A stretch of 64,000 nucleotides of DNA from Nemertoderma westbladi (lineage: Eukaryota > Xenacoelomorpha > Nemertodermatida > Nemertodermatidae). A program made the position numbers and the translations under genes. Below, one piece after another: positions 30,201 through 42,200 of the stretch; position 1 is the stretch's first letter; each line of letters starts with the position of its first letter. A model generated the notes under the pieces. The model was not told the origin of the DNA and searched no databases. It worked only from the letters and a program-made list of their open reading frames with translations. The DNA lies in the NCBI GenBank assembly GCA_032718475.1, contig JAUCBJ010006799.1:1-64000 (forward strand). Direction: 5' to 3'.

Positions 30201-33200
30201 ATACTTAACGATACGTTAAAAGCGAAGCAGATATGTAAAGGTAAACATTATATTATAACAAATTAAATTCTCAGCGTGATATAAAGCACAATTTTTCTTC
30301 CATGAAATTAAAAGTTATTTAGTAAGTTTTTAGTACCGAAATCTTCTCTTACCTGCAAACAAATTAACTTACCCTTACTGATTATTCGAACTAGTATATG
30401 ATGGAGAAGGTCACCACATGAACCAGCTCTAGTCAGGAAGCCTTCCCTATCCAACAGACACAGACCTTTTCCGTTCATTGCGAAGTTTTCGCAAACAGAT
30501 TCAGGTAGATTTAACGAGAATTCATTCTTGCACCATCGCATCCACAACATGACGTCATCCCTTGTCCACAGGAACGGATGACCTGATAATTACAATAGAG
30601 TAAAAATATAATAGAATTAAAAAATACAATTAATTAACACTCGCAATAATAGTTGTATCTTTTTTAACGTCTTTTTCATAATGAAATAATTGATGCGATA
30701 AAATATTATTCTAACTCTAGGCCTACGTTATGATCACCATTGATATCTGAGGTATATTTTGCAACACAGGTACAGTAAGGACCTCGATATGTTATTTATA
30801 TTGACTGGCTCAGACTATTACAACACTGGTGTAAGCAATCCCCATGGGGCGATATCACTGCCATGTCTCGCTTTGAAAAATATCACAAATACGCTAATGA
30901 TATTTCAACAGAGTATTTTTCGCCCAAAGCTTCAAAATCTTCTTTTTTAGAAAAGTCATTTTTAATATTCATAATTTTGCTTGCTGATAATATCCCCATA
31001 TACAAGTGCTTATATACAGTATGGCATAGAATTCATCAACACATATTGTAACAAAATGTGGAGTTTGGTAAATTTAATATAACAAATTTACATTCAAAAT
31101 TAAACATTATTCATTTTTTAAAACACCTTGAAAGACATGTGGCCTGTACGGATGAAAGAGAGTGAATTTACTGCGTATAATATAAAGCAGTTTATGGGGT
31201 AAATCTTATACATTGCTGTCGTTCGGAGGGGCAAATCTTATACCATTGCTGTCGTTCGGAGGGGCAAATCTTATACCATTGCTGTCGTTCGGAGGGGCAA
31301 ATCTTATACCATTGCTGTCGTTCGGAGGGGCAAATCTTATACCATTGCTGTCGTTCGGAGGGGCAAATCTTATACCATTGCTGTCGTTCGGAGGGGCAAA
31401 TCTTATACCATTGCTGTCGTTTGGAATTTTAAAAACAACCGAGATTTTTTCCAGCGTTTCCTAAATTTGTCATTTTGTTGCAGAATTTTTACTAATATAG
31501 AGATAGGGCCTAAAGATATAAACTACAGTAGTCGTCAAAAAATGGTCCATATTATAAAACATTTATGTTTTGCACTAAAGTGCGGCACTTTTATGAAATT
31601 GGCTTTTGGGGCATTTAAAAAATGATGTTTGGTATTTGGTGTCACCGATATTTGGTGTAAACATTAATAACTTACGTAATGGTGTCAGATGGAATGATGT
31701 ATTGTCAATCCCTAATAAAGATTCATCCATTACCGATCCCCCAAAATATCACTCAATTCCACAGGTGATGTAGCATGTTGGGTGGTGTGCCTGTAGAATG
31801 GACCAAGGTTAATACTGAGTACGGTAAGACTTAAAAAAACTAATTGATATTAAAGAATTAAAGAAAATTCACAGAATAATTAAAGTGAAGTTTAAGGACA
31901 TAGTTATAATGTTTGGTAAAGGCCTGTGGATTACTTGTGTAACTTCCTTGATTCAACATTTATTTAATCATCATACGAGAACCCGATTCGCTTGTTACGT
32001 TCAACTATTTAATTAATACTGTTCGTACAATGTAGTGTACACTGTAGTTATTTGGCCAGTAAAAAGGCTTGTTTGTTCACTACCATAACTACTATTGTAG
32101 CCAAGTGCCTACAGAGGGGTTGGGCTAATCAAACAGGCCAGGGTGAAAATGGCTGAGGCGATTTACTTTCTATTAGTGATAAATATGTCCTTTGAATATT
32201 ATGTCCAATGATTTACGACTATTTTCAGATAATCACCCATCTCTCTACTACAACAACTGATGATGGACACCTCAACATCGTCCTCTTCAGAGACACCCTC
32301 AGTGTTCCAGCTATATTGTGCCGGTGTCACAAGGAAATCAGCCCCCCCTAGAATATGCCCCCCGGGGCATTATTTCCTAGGATATTATGTCCCCCCGGGC
32401 AATTTTTCCTAGGAAATTTAGCCCGGGGGGGCATTTTCTCCTTAGGAAATAATGCCTCCCCTCAGGAAAATTAGCCCCCCTCAAAAGTCTGAAAACTGGT
32501 ACGATACCGGTCTGCTGGTAGCCACTTTTAATCTACCAACTGCAGAACTTGTAATAGTTGGAAGAATAGTACGGTACCGGTCTGCCGGTAGGTAAGCAGG
32601 TAAGGCAGTAAGGGATGTAGAACAGCATACTGAAGTATCTAAGTCAGTAGGCTACTGTAGTAAGTACTGGTATAACAGCAGTGCGAGTGTGTGGTGTTGT
32701 GTGGGCGCCGAGCAGCTCCAAGCTTTTTTAAGTCTGTAACCTGCTCCTTTCCCTGATTTGGTAAAGTGATTGTTTATTGTTTTGGTTAGAAAATCCCGCC
32801 TCTGTAACCTGCTCCTTTCTCTCAATTGGTAATGTTATCGTTTATTGTTTTGGTTAGAAAATCCCGTCTCTGTAACCTGCTCCTTTCCCTGATTTGCTAA
32901 AGTGACTGTTTATTGTTTTGGTTAGAAAATCCCGCCTCTGTAACCTGCTCCTTTCCCTCAATTAGTTAAATGATCGTTTATTGTTTTGGTTAGAAAGGCC
33001 TGCCTCTGTAACCTGCTCCTTTCCTTCATTTGGTAAAGTGACTGTTTATTGTTTTGTATAATTTTTGTAAGTTTTAGTAGTAATAAGTTTTGTTTATTGT
33101 ATAATTCAGGGGGGGCATAATTTCCTAAGGGGGGGCATTTTTTCCTAGGGAAATTTGCCCGGGGGGGCATTTTTTCCTAGGAAAATATGCCCCCCCGGGC

Positions 33201-36200
33201 ACATTTCCCGGGGGGGCATATTTTCCTGTTACACCGGAATACGTGGCGTGTGTAGCGAGGAGGTCATTGGACAAGCAACTCCACCCCACCCGACCCCCCC
33301 CCCCCCCCCCCCCCCACCATACTCCTGAAAATGACAAAAAATTAAATTGAAGGTTAAATTATTTACAAAGTTTAAAATTCGTGATGTAAATATTTTCGAT
33401 TCACTCCCATTAATCTGTAGGTTGTGAGTAATTAGGCCTACCACAAATTAATTTGGGTTTATTTGATTAATTCCTGGGACATCCCTGGGAAGCAAATAGA
33501 CCTGTAAAACTACCAATAAGTCGAAACATTACGGAATTATAAACTTCATTATGAAAACAATGGAAGCTTTGGATGTGTTTAGATTTTGAGATGTTTATAA
33601 CCATTTATTATTATTCACTGCAGGAAGTCAATGTTCATCCACAATATGGTTGTCACGGTTGGGTTTCTGCGATAAACTAATTAGTGTTAACACAACCAGA
33701 CGTAATGGCACTCAATAAAGTAGTTGGTGAACTATAATTGGGTGTCTTCGAGTGTGCAATTCAGCGTAAAGGTATGCGTGGAATCCCTTGCAAAGGCCAA
33801 AGCCCGGAAGTTGTATGCTAAGAAGTTGGCAATATAATTATGACGTAGTAATATAATATAATATAACTTTATTATTATTATTGCACCTTTTTATGGGATC
33901 ATATTTTATGAATAGCACTAATCCGGGCCCCGTTCATCCTCTTTTGGTTTTCCGTACATATAATCGTTGCTTAAAGATGGACCAAGGAGCCTATTCTGGC
34001 ACTTAGAAGGATAATCGAAGAGTTAACAATATCATCATTACATTACTTTTCATGATTATGATTTGTAACGCCCCTATGTTTGAGTTACATCGGTTTTTTG
34101 GTGATCGCAATTCGATGGAATGCATATAAAATGTGGTGGAAATGGCAAACTTTTTTTTCGGCGAGTGCCAAATTTTGGTGCTAGCACAAAAATTTTAATA
34201 TATAGAATAGAAAATATGGATAGTATCATATTGTTTCTTGCGTTATCTTTGTTTATGAGGGTCCTGAATCCCATGGAATAAATAAAAACAGCACTGAACA
34301 TAATATACTTTGTACTTTTGGGAAGTGGGTTTGAAATTTGGTGCTAGCACTAAAATTGCCATCTTACGCAGAAAAATAAGAGTTGCAATGATCTAGAGCA
34401 TTGGAAATGTATTCCATTCGAATCAGCGCTCCAGAAAACCTAACAGAAGTGAATTTATAGCACAGTACCATTTGAGTTGATTTAAAGTTTTGTGTTTAAA
34501 CTGAAAAGTGCTGATTAGTTTTTTTTTCATTTTTTGCCTACTTGAGGACTAAAACTACCATTTATAGTAATCAGATCATTTTTAAATACTTTCCAATGGA
34601 TTCAGCGCCCCAGAAAACCTGTATTGAAATATGGATTGCTGAAAATTGTTACTTTCAAATATTTTGAAAATCTGATTCATATGAATCAGTAATCGGATTC
34701 AGACTACTGAGATCTACGTACAAACAAAAAATCAGACGTTTTCGTAAAAATTTGTAAATTTTAGAAGCGGTGCAATATGACCCCACCCCCCAGGACCCCC
34801 CTGGTACAAAAATAAGACCCCCCCCCTGGTACAAAAGTAAGACCCCCCCTGGTACAAAAGTAAGACCCCATCTGGTACAAAAAAGTAAGACCCCATCTGG
34901 TACAAAAAAGTAAGACCCCCCCTGGTACAAAAGTAAGACCCCCCTGGTACAAAAGTAAGACCCCCATGGTACAAAAGTAACACCCCCCCCCCCCCGGTAC
35001 AAAAGTAAGACCCCCCCCCCCCCCTGGTACTATGGCATCATATCTGGCTCAAAATTCAATATTTTAAGTGGGGTTGCAATATTTAAAAAAATTACAAAAT
35101 ATTGACACAGTTCAGTTTAAATATTGACACAGTACAATATAATATTGACACAGTACAATATAATATTGACACAGTACAATATAATATTGACACAGTACAA
35201 TATAATATTGACACAGTACAATATAATATTGACAAAGTAGAATATTGACACAGTACAGTTTAAATATTGACACAGTTCAGTTTAAATATTGACACAGTAC
35301 AGTTTAAATATTGACACAGTACAGTTTAAATATTGACACAGTTCAGTTTAAATATTGACACAGTACAGTTTAAATATTGACACAGTACAGTTTATATTGA
35401 CACAGTTCAGTTTAAATATTGACACAGTACAGTTTAAATATTGACACAGTACAGTTTAAATATTGACACAGTTCAGTTCAAATATTGACACAGTACAGTT
35501 TAAATATTGACACAGTACATTATGAAATGACAATTCAAATTTCCCTCTCCACACATACATACTATGTGATTGGAGTTAATCCAATGTGTACCTCACCAGT
35601 ACACAGATGTCAGTGCCCTACACCATTCCTTATCCTTACTGCCTTAATATAGCAGTAGGCCTATAGTACTGTAGTAAGGCATTACTGTGGAGTACAGTGA
35701 TTTAGTTACAGCAATACTGCTGTACAAGTACAATTCCACTTTATATCCAATCAAATGGAATGTGTGTGGGTAGAGGGAATTTGAATTGACATTTCATATT
35801 GTACTGCGTCAATATTATACTGTACTGTGTCAATATTTAAACTGTACTGTGTTAATATTATACTGTACTGTGTCAATATTTAAACTGTACTGCGTCAATA
35901 TTATACTGTACTGTGTCAATATAATACTGTACTGTATCAATATTATATTGTACTGTGTCAATATTATATTCTACTGTGTCAATATTATAATGTGCTGTGT
36001 CAATATTTAAACTGAACTGTGTCAATATTTTGCAGTATTTTTAAATATTGCAACCCCACTTCAAATATTGAATTTTGAGCCAGATATGATGCCATACTGG
36101 TACTATGTGTGATGGTTCCACCACATTTTTGTCTACTGCTGATGGTGACACAGATGGGAGTCTTTAAGGGTGACACATTGGCACAATTCTTATTCGTAAT

Positions 36201-39200
36201 TGTGGTTAATTATGTTCTATGTCCTTAAACCATCTAAATAAAGATCCAATAAGAAATAAAGAAGATATATATTATATATATATTGTTTTAATTCCTGTAC
36301 ATAGATAAAATGTAAATGGGAATAGTAAAACCAAATGCATCATTAAAACATGCTAAATAAGTAAGTAATAAGTATAAAGTCTTTGACAAATTAAGTAAAA
36401 TTACATTAAGTATAGATGATATAAGAAATTAAATAATAAACATTGGACATTAACTCAGTCGAAAAATAACGGCATCTCATTACTAATAAGGTATCGTATG
36501 GCCATAGGTGCAAATGAGTTCTGAAATAATTTCGTACGAACGTTTGGCATTGTGTATTTGCTGCAAGTTGAGGTGGAAGTTGACTTGGAGGCCATGATAA
36601 AATCATGTAAGGGGTGTCGGGGTGTGGCCACAATCTTGTTAACCATGTTGACAAATTGACTGGAGAATGCGTCAGTAATATATTTTCAGTACACATGTTT
36701 ATCTATCTTAGAGTGCCTTGCGTACAGTGATATTGGTTTACGCAGCTTCTTTCTTAGACTGGAAGGTGTAAGAGGGACCCAAGCCACAGAACAGTGCAAA
36801 TAGTGTGGTGCAATGTACGTTCGGAATATAAATATTTTAGTCTTTTTACTCGCAAACCGAATGAAAAAGCTGAACTGGCGGACTATGTAGTTAACTTTTT
36901 AAATTAAGTTAGAGACATGGATTTTCCATGACATATTATCTGATATCCACACTCCCAGATGTTTCACCACAGCTGGTCGTGGTACGACATTGCCCCCAAT
37001 TGTAATCCTTTCCTCTGCAATATCTAAGATTTTAGAGTCTTTGAAGTTTATTGGAATGAAGCACAGTTCCTCAGACTTATTTGTGTTCAGCTTCAAGTTT
37101 TTCTTTAATGACAAATCTACAGTTTTCTTGATACTTAGCTCATATTTATCATTATCTGTTGAGCAACTAATAGAGTACAAGCAACGAGAATCGTTGGAAT
37201 ACTTGGCAAGGGAACCATCTTCTTCTCTAATTTCATCTGTATCTTTTGTAAACTATGGACCGCTCAGAGGACCACCTTGAGGAAATCCAACTTTTAGAGT
37301 TATTGTAGGAGATATAATTCTACCAGATTTAACGCATTGAGAGAAGTTACTCATAGTAACCAAGTCACCAACCAGCGCATATCTGTAGGCAGTTTGTCTA
37401 ACAGTTTGTTCAAGAATCTGTTCTGCAGTACAGTATTAAAAGCAGAGGAGTAATCTATGAATAGGCATTTTACGATTGTGTGCCTTTTGTCTAGTGCTCC
37501 CGGAATTTGGTGTAATAAATAAAGCACTGCATCCGCTTTTGTACGCAAATTGGAAGATGTCATCGCTATCTACTGTTGCAGTACGGAAAATTCCTAGTAC
37601 AATCCTGTCGAGGATCCTTGAGCTTAGTGGAGTAACACATACAGGCCTGAAACTCGTTTTACCTGAGATAGATGAGTTGTGTCTTTTGGGTAAAGCAGAT
37701 GTTAGCGCACAGTTCCAACTTTGAGGATATTTTTGGAGTTGAAAGCTGCCATTAAACAGGGTGGCATATGGTATTGAAAGTTCCTTAGCGAATGTTTTAT
37801 AGCAAGTCGATGATATAATGCTACTTCCTTGGGCAGTATTTGATTTCAATTTACGGATTTGATATTCAACTTCAAGAGGCTCAATGACTTTCAGGTTATT
37901 CTCATAGCTAACTCCTTTGTACGTTGGTTCATCTTTGTCCACGTCTTCATTAAACCTAGTAAAGAACTCATTTAAACTCGCAACTTTTTTCGCATCAAAT
38001 GTATGAATTTTATGTTTGTTCTTGAGGCAGTTGCTTGATAGCTTATATAGTTGATCTTTTGACATACTGCTAAAATCTGATTGACGTTTGTTAAATATTA
38101 ATTTATTAATCTTTCTCTGGCACTCATTTCGCGTGGCATTATCTCTATTCACAATAGCAAGCCCTTTTTCTTCCATTAGTTCCCTAGTATCCTTGATCGG
38201 CTGCCGCATATTAAACTTCCTGGTTTTAAACTTTGTCAAGGGTAAGTGTCGATCAATTACATACTTTATGTAGCTTTCAGTTGCTTCTACATTTTCATCT
38301 AGACTCTGGGTTTCATCATAGAAAATATTCCAGTCTGTCTCTTGAAACACTTGTTGCACTTCAGCAACTTTGTCCGAACTAAATACCTGAACTCTTTTGT
38401 AACATGATTTTGGTTTATAGATATTCCTACAGTCAATTTTAGGCTTAAGTAGAATAGTCTTATGGCCATGGTCTGAGTTACCAATAGGAACAATTATTAA
38501 ACATTTGTAAGGGCATGCTGCAGTGACGTAAGCGACATCCAACTGAGATTCTGACCGAGTGAAAGTGGGTTCATCAATCATATTCACTAGATTAAGGGAG
38601 TCTAAGTAGTTCAATTTCGGCTGGTTGACATCTCCAATCACAATTAAAATGATAACCATATAAAGATGGCTATAAAAAATGGTAACACCCCCTACTGGCA
38701 CAAGAAATAGAGGAATTTCAGCAAAAAGTACCTTACTGATCTGGATTTTGCTGATGACTTAGGGGTTCTGTCAGAATCACTAGAGGGAGTCCAAAGGATT
38801 ATTTGTTCATTGGAACAGGTTGCTTCTAATGTTGGTCATTTTGTAAACTTTAAGATAGTAAACCTTGACAGCCCCCGAGAAATGCCTGATCGTAAGGGCA
38901 TAAGCTCTAGGGAGCACGTGGATGATTTGTTCTACTTGGGATCATGGATCCGGAGGTCAAGTGAAGATCTTCGGATACGTAAGTGGAAGGCATGGGCAGC
39001 ATTTAATAGTCAGTCCAGGAATTGGAAGTCCCTTAGAATAAAACGGAATCTCAAGGTTCGATTATTCAGTGGAACCAGTACTCCTCTATGGGAGTCCATG
39101 CTGGGCTCTAACTGCAGAGGACACCAAATCTCTGCATGGCACTTTCACAAGAATGCTGCGCCGGGTTAACTGTGCCAATGAACACATCTCTAATCGACTC

Positions 39201-42200
39201 TATACAATATTGGAGGTGTTTCCTTTGTGATACTTGAACAGAACCGCCTCCGCTTTGCAGGATATTGCTTTCGCCGCGAGGACCAGCCAGTGCATAGTCT
39301 TGTGCTTTGGCAGCCTCATGGACTGAATAAGCATGGTGGACAGCCTATGACTTCCTTGAGACGGATATTAAAGGACACCGACACCAGCCTTGAAGATGCG
39401 GATGATCTAGCAAATGTCATGGCTGATAGGGAGTTGTGGAGTTTGTGCAATTTTGTCGTCAGGCCGGCAAGGTATTCTTAATATATGTAATATATATAAT
39501 GCAGCTGCAATGCAGCATGCCGATAGTAGTAGTAAGGATTAGACTATAATGCCACAAGATATACCTCGCTACGATCTGGAAAACAAATCACGGTTATGAT
39601 ATGATACTACAAGAATATATGATATTATTTCCATTAATAATATAGCGATGCTGTTAGCGAAATTAAACTGCACATAAGTTTAGGCCTATAGTAAAGCGTA
39701 AAGCAAACAGTTTGCTTTTTATAAGGGCTAATGTTATTTAGTGTTATATAACTTTAAATTTCAATAATAATGAATATATTTATAACGATACTCATTTGAA
39801 TTGTACATCATAGATAGTGTTTAAACGGGTTCAGACTTTTCGTTTTTCGGGATAGGGATTTGTATTACATTTCCTTAAAGTTAGAAGTATTGTGGCGTGT
39901 TTTGGGTACCGGTATACGATAAAGTTATTATTTTGCAATTGATTACTGGGTGTTTTACTGACATTTAAATTCTGCTGCAACTATTTATCAGATATCCAAT
40001 AAATTTACTTCATTATTTATACTTCGGGATCCTGCTCCAAAAAATTCGGGATCGGCACCAGGATGCCGGTTTTTCGGGATCGGGATCCCGTTTAAACACT
40101 ATTTTAATGCGTTATATAAGATAATACTGTAGAACCATTAATTTACATCGACGGTATTAAGGTAATGTATAGTAATTAATAAATATTAATTGTGTAATTC
40201 TAAATTAATAATACAACTGAAAAACTTATGAAACAGCCACATATTAGTATATAGATCAAATCGGGGAGTGCATGGGGGAAATAAATAGAAATGAACAAAA
40301 GGGATAAATAACCTTTTGGATAGCCTTAAAACACGTTAGCTGCGGCTCCGAAACCACTGGTTCTTTGTTAATGCGGATTGTGCGCCGGTGAACAACCATC
40401 TGCTGTTCCATGACTGCGGCAGGATTCGAGGCTTGGCGTTTAGTTTGTGCGGATTGTGCACCGGTGAACAACCATGTGCTGTTCCTAAACTGCGGATTGT
40501 GCACCGGTGCTCAACAACGTACTTTTTGTTAATTACATTTTGCGGGAATGCCTTTGGGCACAGGTGCTCAAATTCACTATCATTGTATTTATAAAACAAT
40601 GGAGAACCACCATAGAAAAAACCGCATACCTCCTTCCAGGCCAGAGATAGTGGTTTGAATTTCATCGAAATTGTATATATTATTTCACGGGGTAACACCA
40701 TAGTAGATATGTCTGCAGCTAAACGACGCCCCCCCCCCCCCCCCCCCCTCACCATCAATTACTTGGGTTTTAAAAACATTTATAAAGTATAATAATATAA
40801 AATATCATTGTTATTGTTACTACAGCACATTTGCTCATGCAATATAAATTAACACATGAAGAGCATGTTATGAAAGCATGAAATACATGTTATTGCTTAA
40901 CTAACGATGAACTAAATCAAATAGGCCTAATAGCAGAATAGCTAATGCTACAGTGGAGCATTTTAAAAATCCCGCCATATTTATATAAGTGGAAATATTG
41001 AGCACCGGCGCTCAATCAGCACTGGCACTTGTGTAGTTTCGGATTGTGCACCGGTGCACAAACCTAAAAAAATATATATGAGTCATACAAAGGTCACAGA
41101 TACCGAATATGACAACAGCTGATGTATTTGAGAACCGGTGCTCAACTTATAGCCTCCGCACTAAAGGCTGGCCACGCCAAAATAGCTCCGCACTATAAGG
41201 TTGCACAGGTCATGTTCACCGGTGCTCAATCCGCAGTAAGAAGTTGAGAGGGAGTAAAACCTGCCGCAGTAAAGTCAAAACACGAATTGTGCACCGGTGC
41301 TCAATCCGCAGCTAACGTGTTAAAAAATATCAAAAAAGTATAATATCCCGATTCAATTGTTTTTATAAATCTCATGTATCTTTACTTTTGAGAATGTACT
41401 CTATTTAATAAATACAAATATTCGTAGTAAAAGTGGCTTCCATTACCGAATATTCTAGCGTGTAAACCACTATATTATAGGACTACTGTCTTCGCCCCGT
41501 TAGAAAATGTAATGATAATGGAATCCGATAAAGTGACACAGAAAGAGTAAATAAATGCGAAACGTGGTAAATAATATTTGTTCATTAAATATTATTATTG
41601 AGTTGTTTATATGCTACAATCAAAGAACAAGTAAACACAGACCATATAGAACATTATATAGAACGATTTACAATACTTCCCAGCTTAGATGTCACCTGGA
41701 AATATACAAAAATCTAATATTGCTTCATGTAGTAATAGAAAATAAAATATTGCATTTTGATGTAACAATCGAACATACTGTCCATACTAGTGTTGCAATG
41801 GGATCTGGATCCACAATTTTCGGGATTGCAACTGTCGGGATCCCGATTTTCGGGATCGGGATTTTAAATTTTATTGCGCCCCTACTCATCCAAAACTTTA
41901 AACAGCCATCTGCCCTGCCCTCTTTATAGGAGTAAAAAAAAACTTTCGAGAAATCTCATTTACTATAAAATGCCTGGATATGGAAAAATGTCCACTGTCT
42001 TTTTTTTAAATGCTTCAGACGTAGTTTATTTTCCACATACGTATTTCCTTTCAAATACGTTCTTAATATAATTTCTGCAAAATTTTTTATATACTGCAGT
42101 CTACCTTAATAGCTGCTACATAAAAAATTTATCATATTCAATAAAAACTATTATTTATAATATAGACATTCATGTATATATATATATTTAATGAATGAAT

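Noticed and set aside
31213-31464. 83-codon ORF with repeated LIPLLSFGGAN
   Set aside because: It is the translation of a 33-bp minisatellite; the unit is a multiple of three, so it stays open by chance.
32737-33060. Regularly spaced repeats resembling a CRISPR array
   Set aside because: Eukaryotic context, spacers similar to one another, and single copies of the unit dispersed elsewhere; it is a satellite inside a mobile element.
34655-35002. Overlapping minus-strand ORFs rich in GGVLLLYQGG-like repeats
   Set aside because: Explained by the 21-bp tandem repeat; open in several frames at once and without gene features.
35786-36010. 74-codon ORF of repeated IILYCVNI
   Set aside because: It is the right-arm satellite array of the 1.1-kb palindrome.
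40336-40758. 140-codon minus-strand ORF
   Set aside because: Lies over element Z repeats and a poly-C run; amino-acid repeats mirror the DNA repeat.
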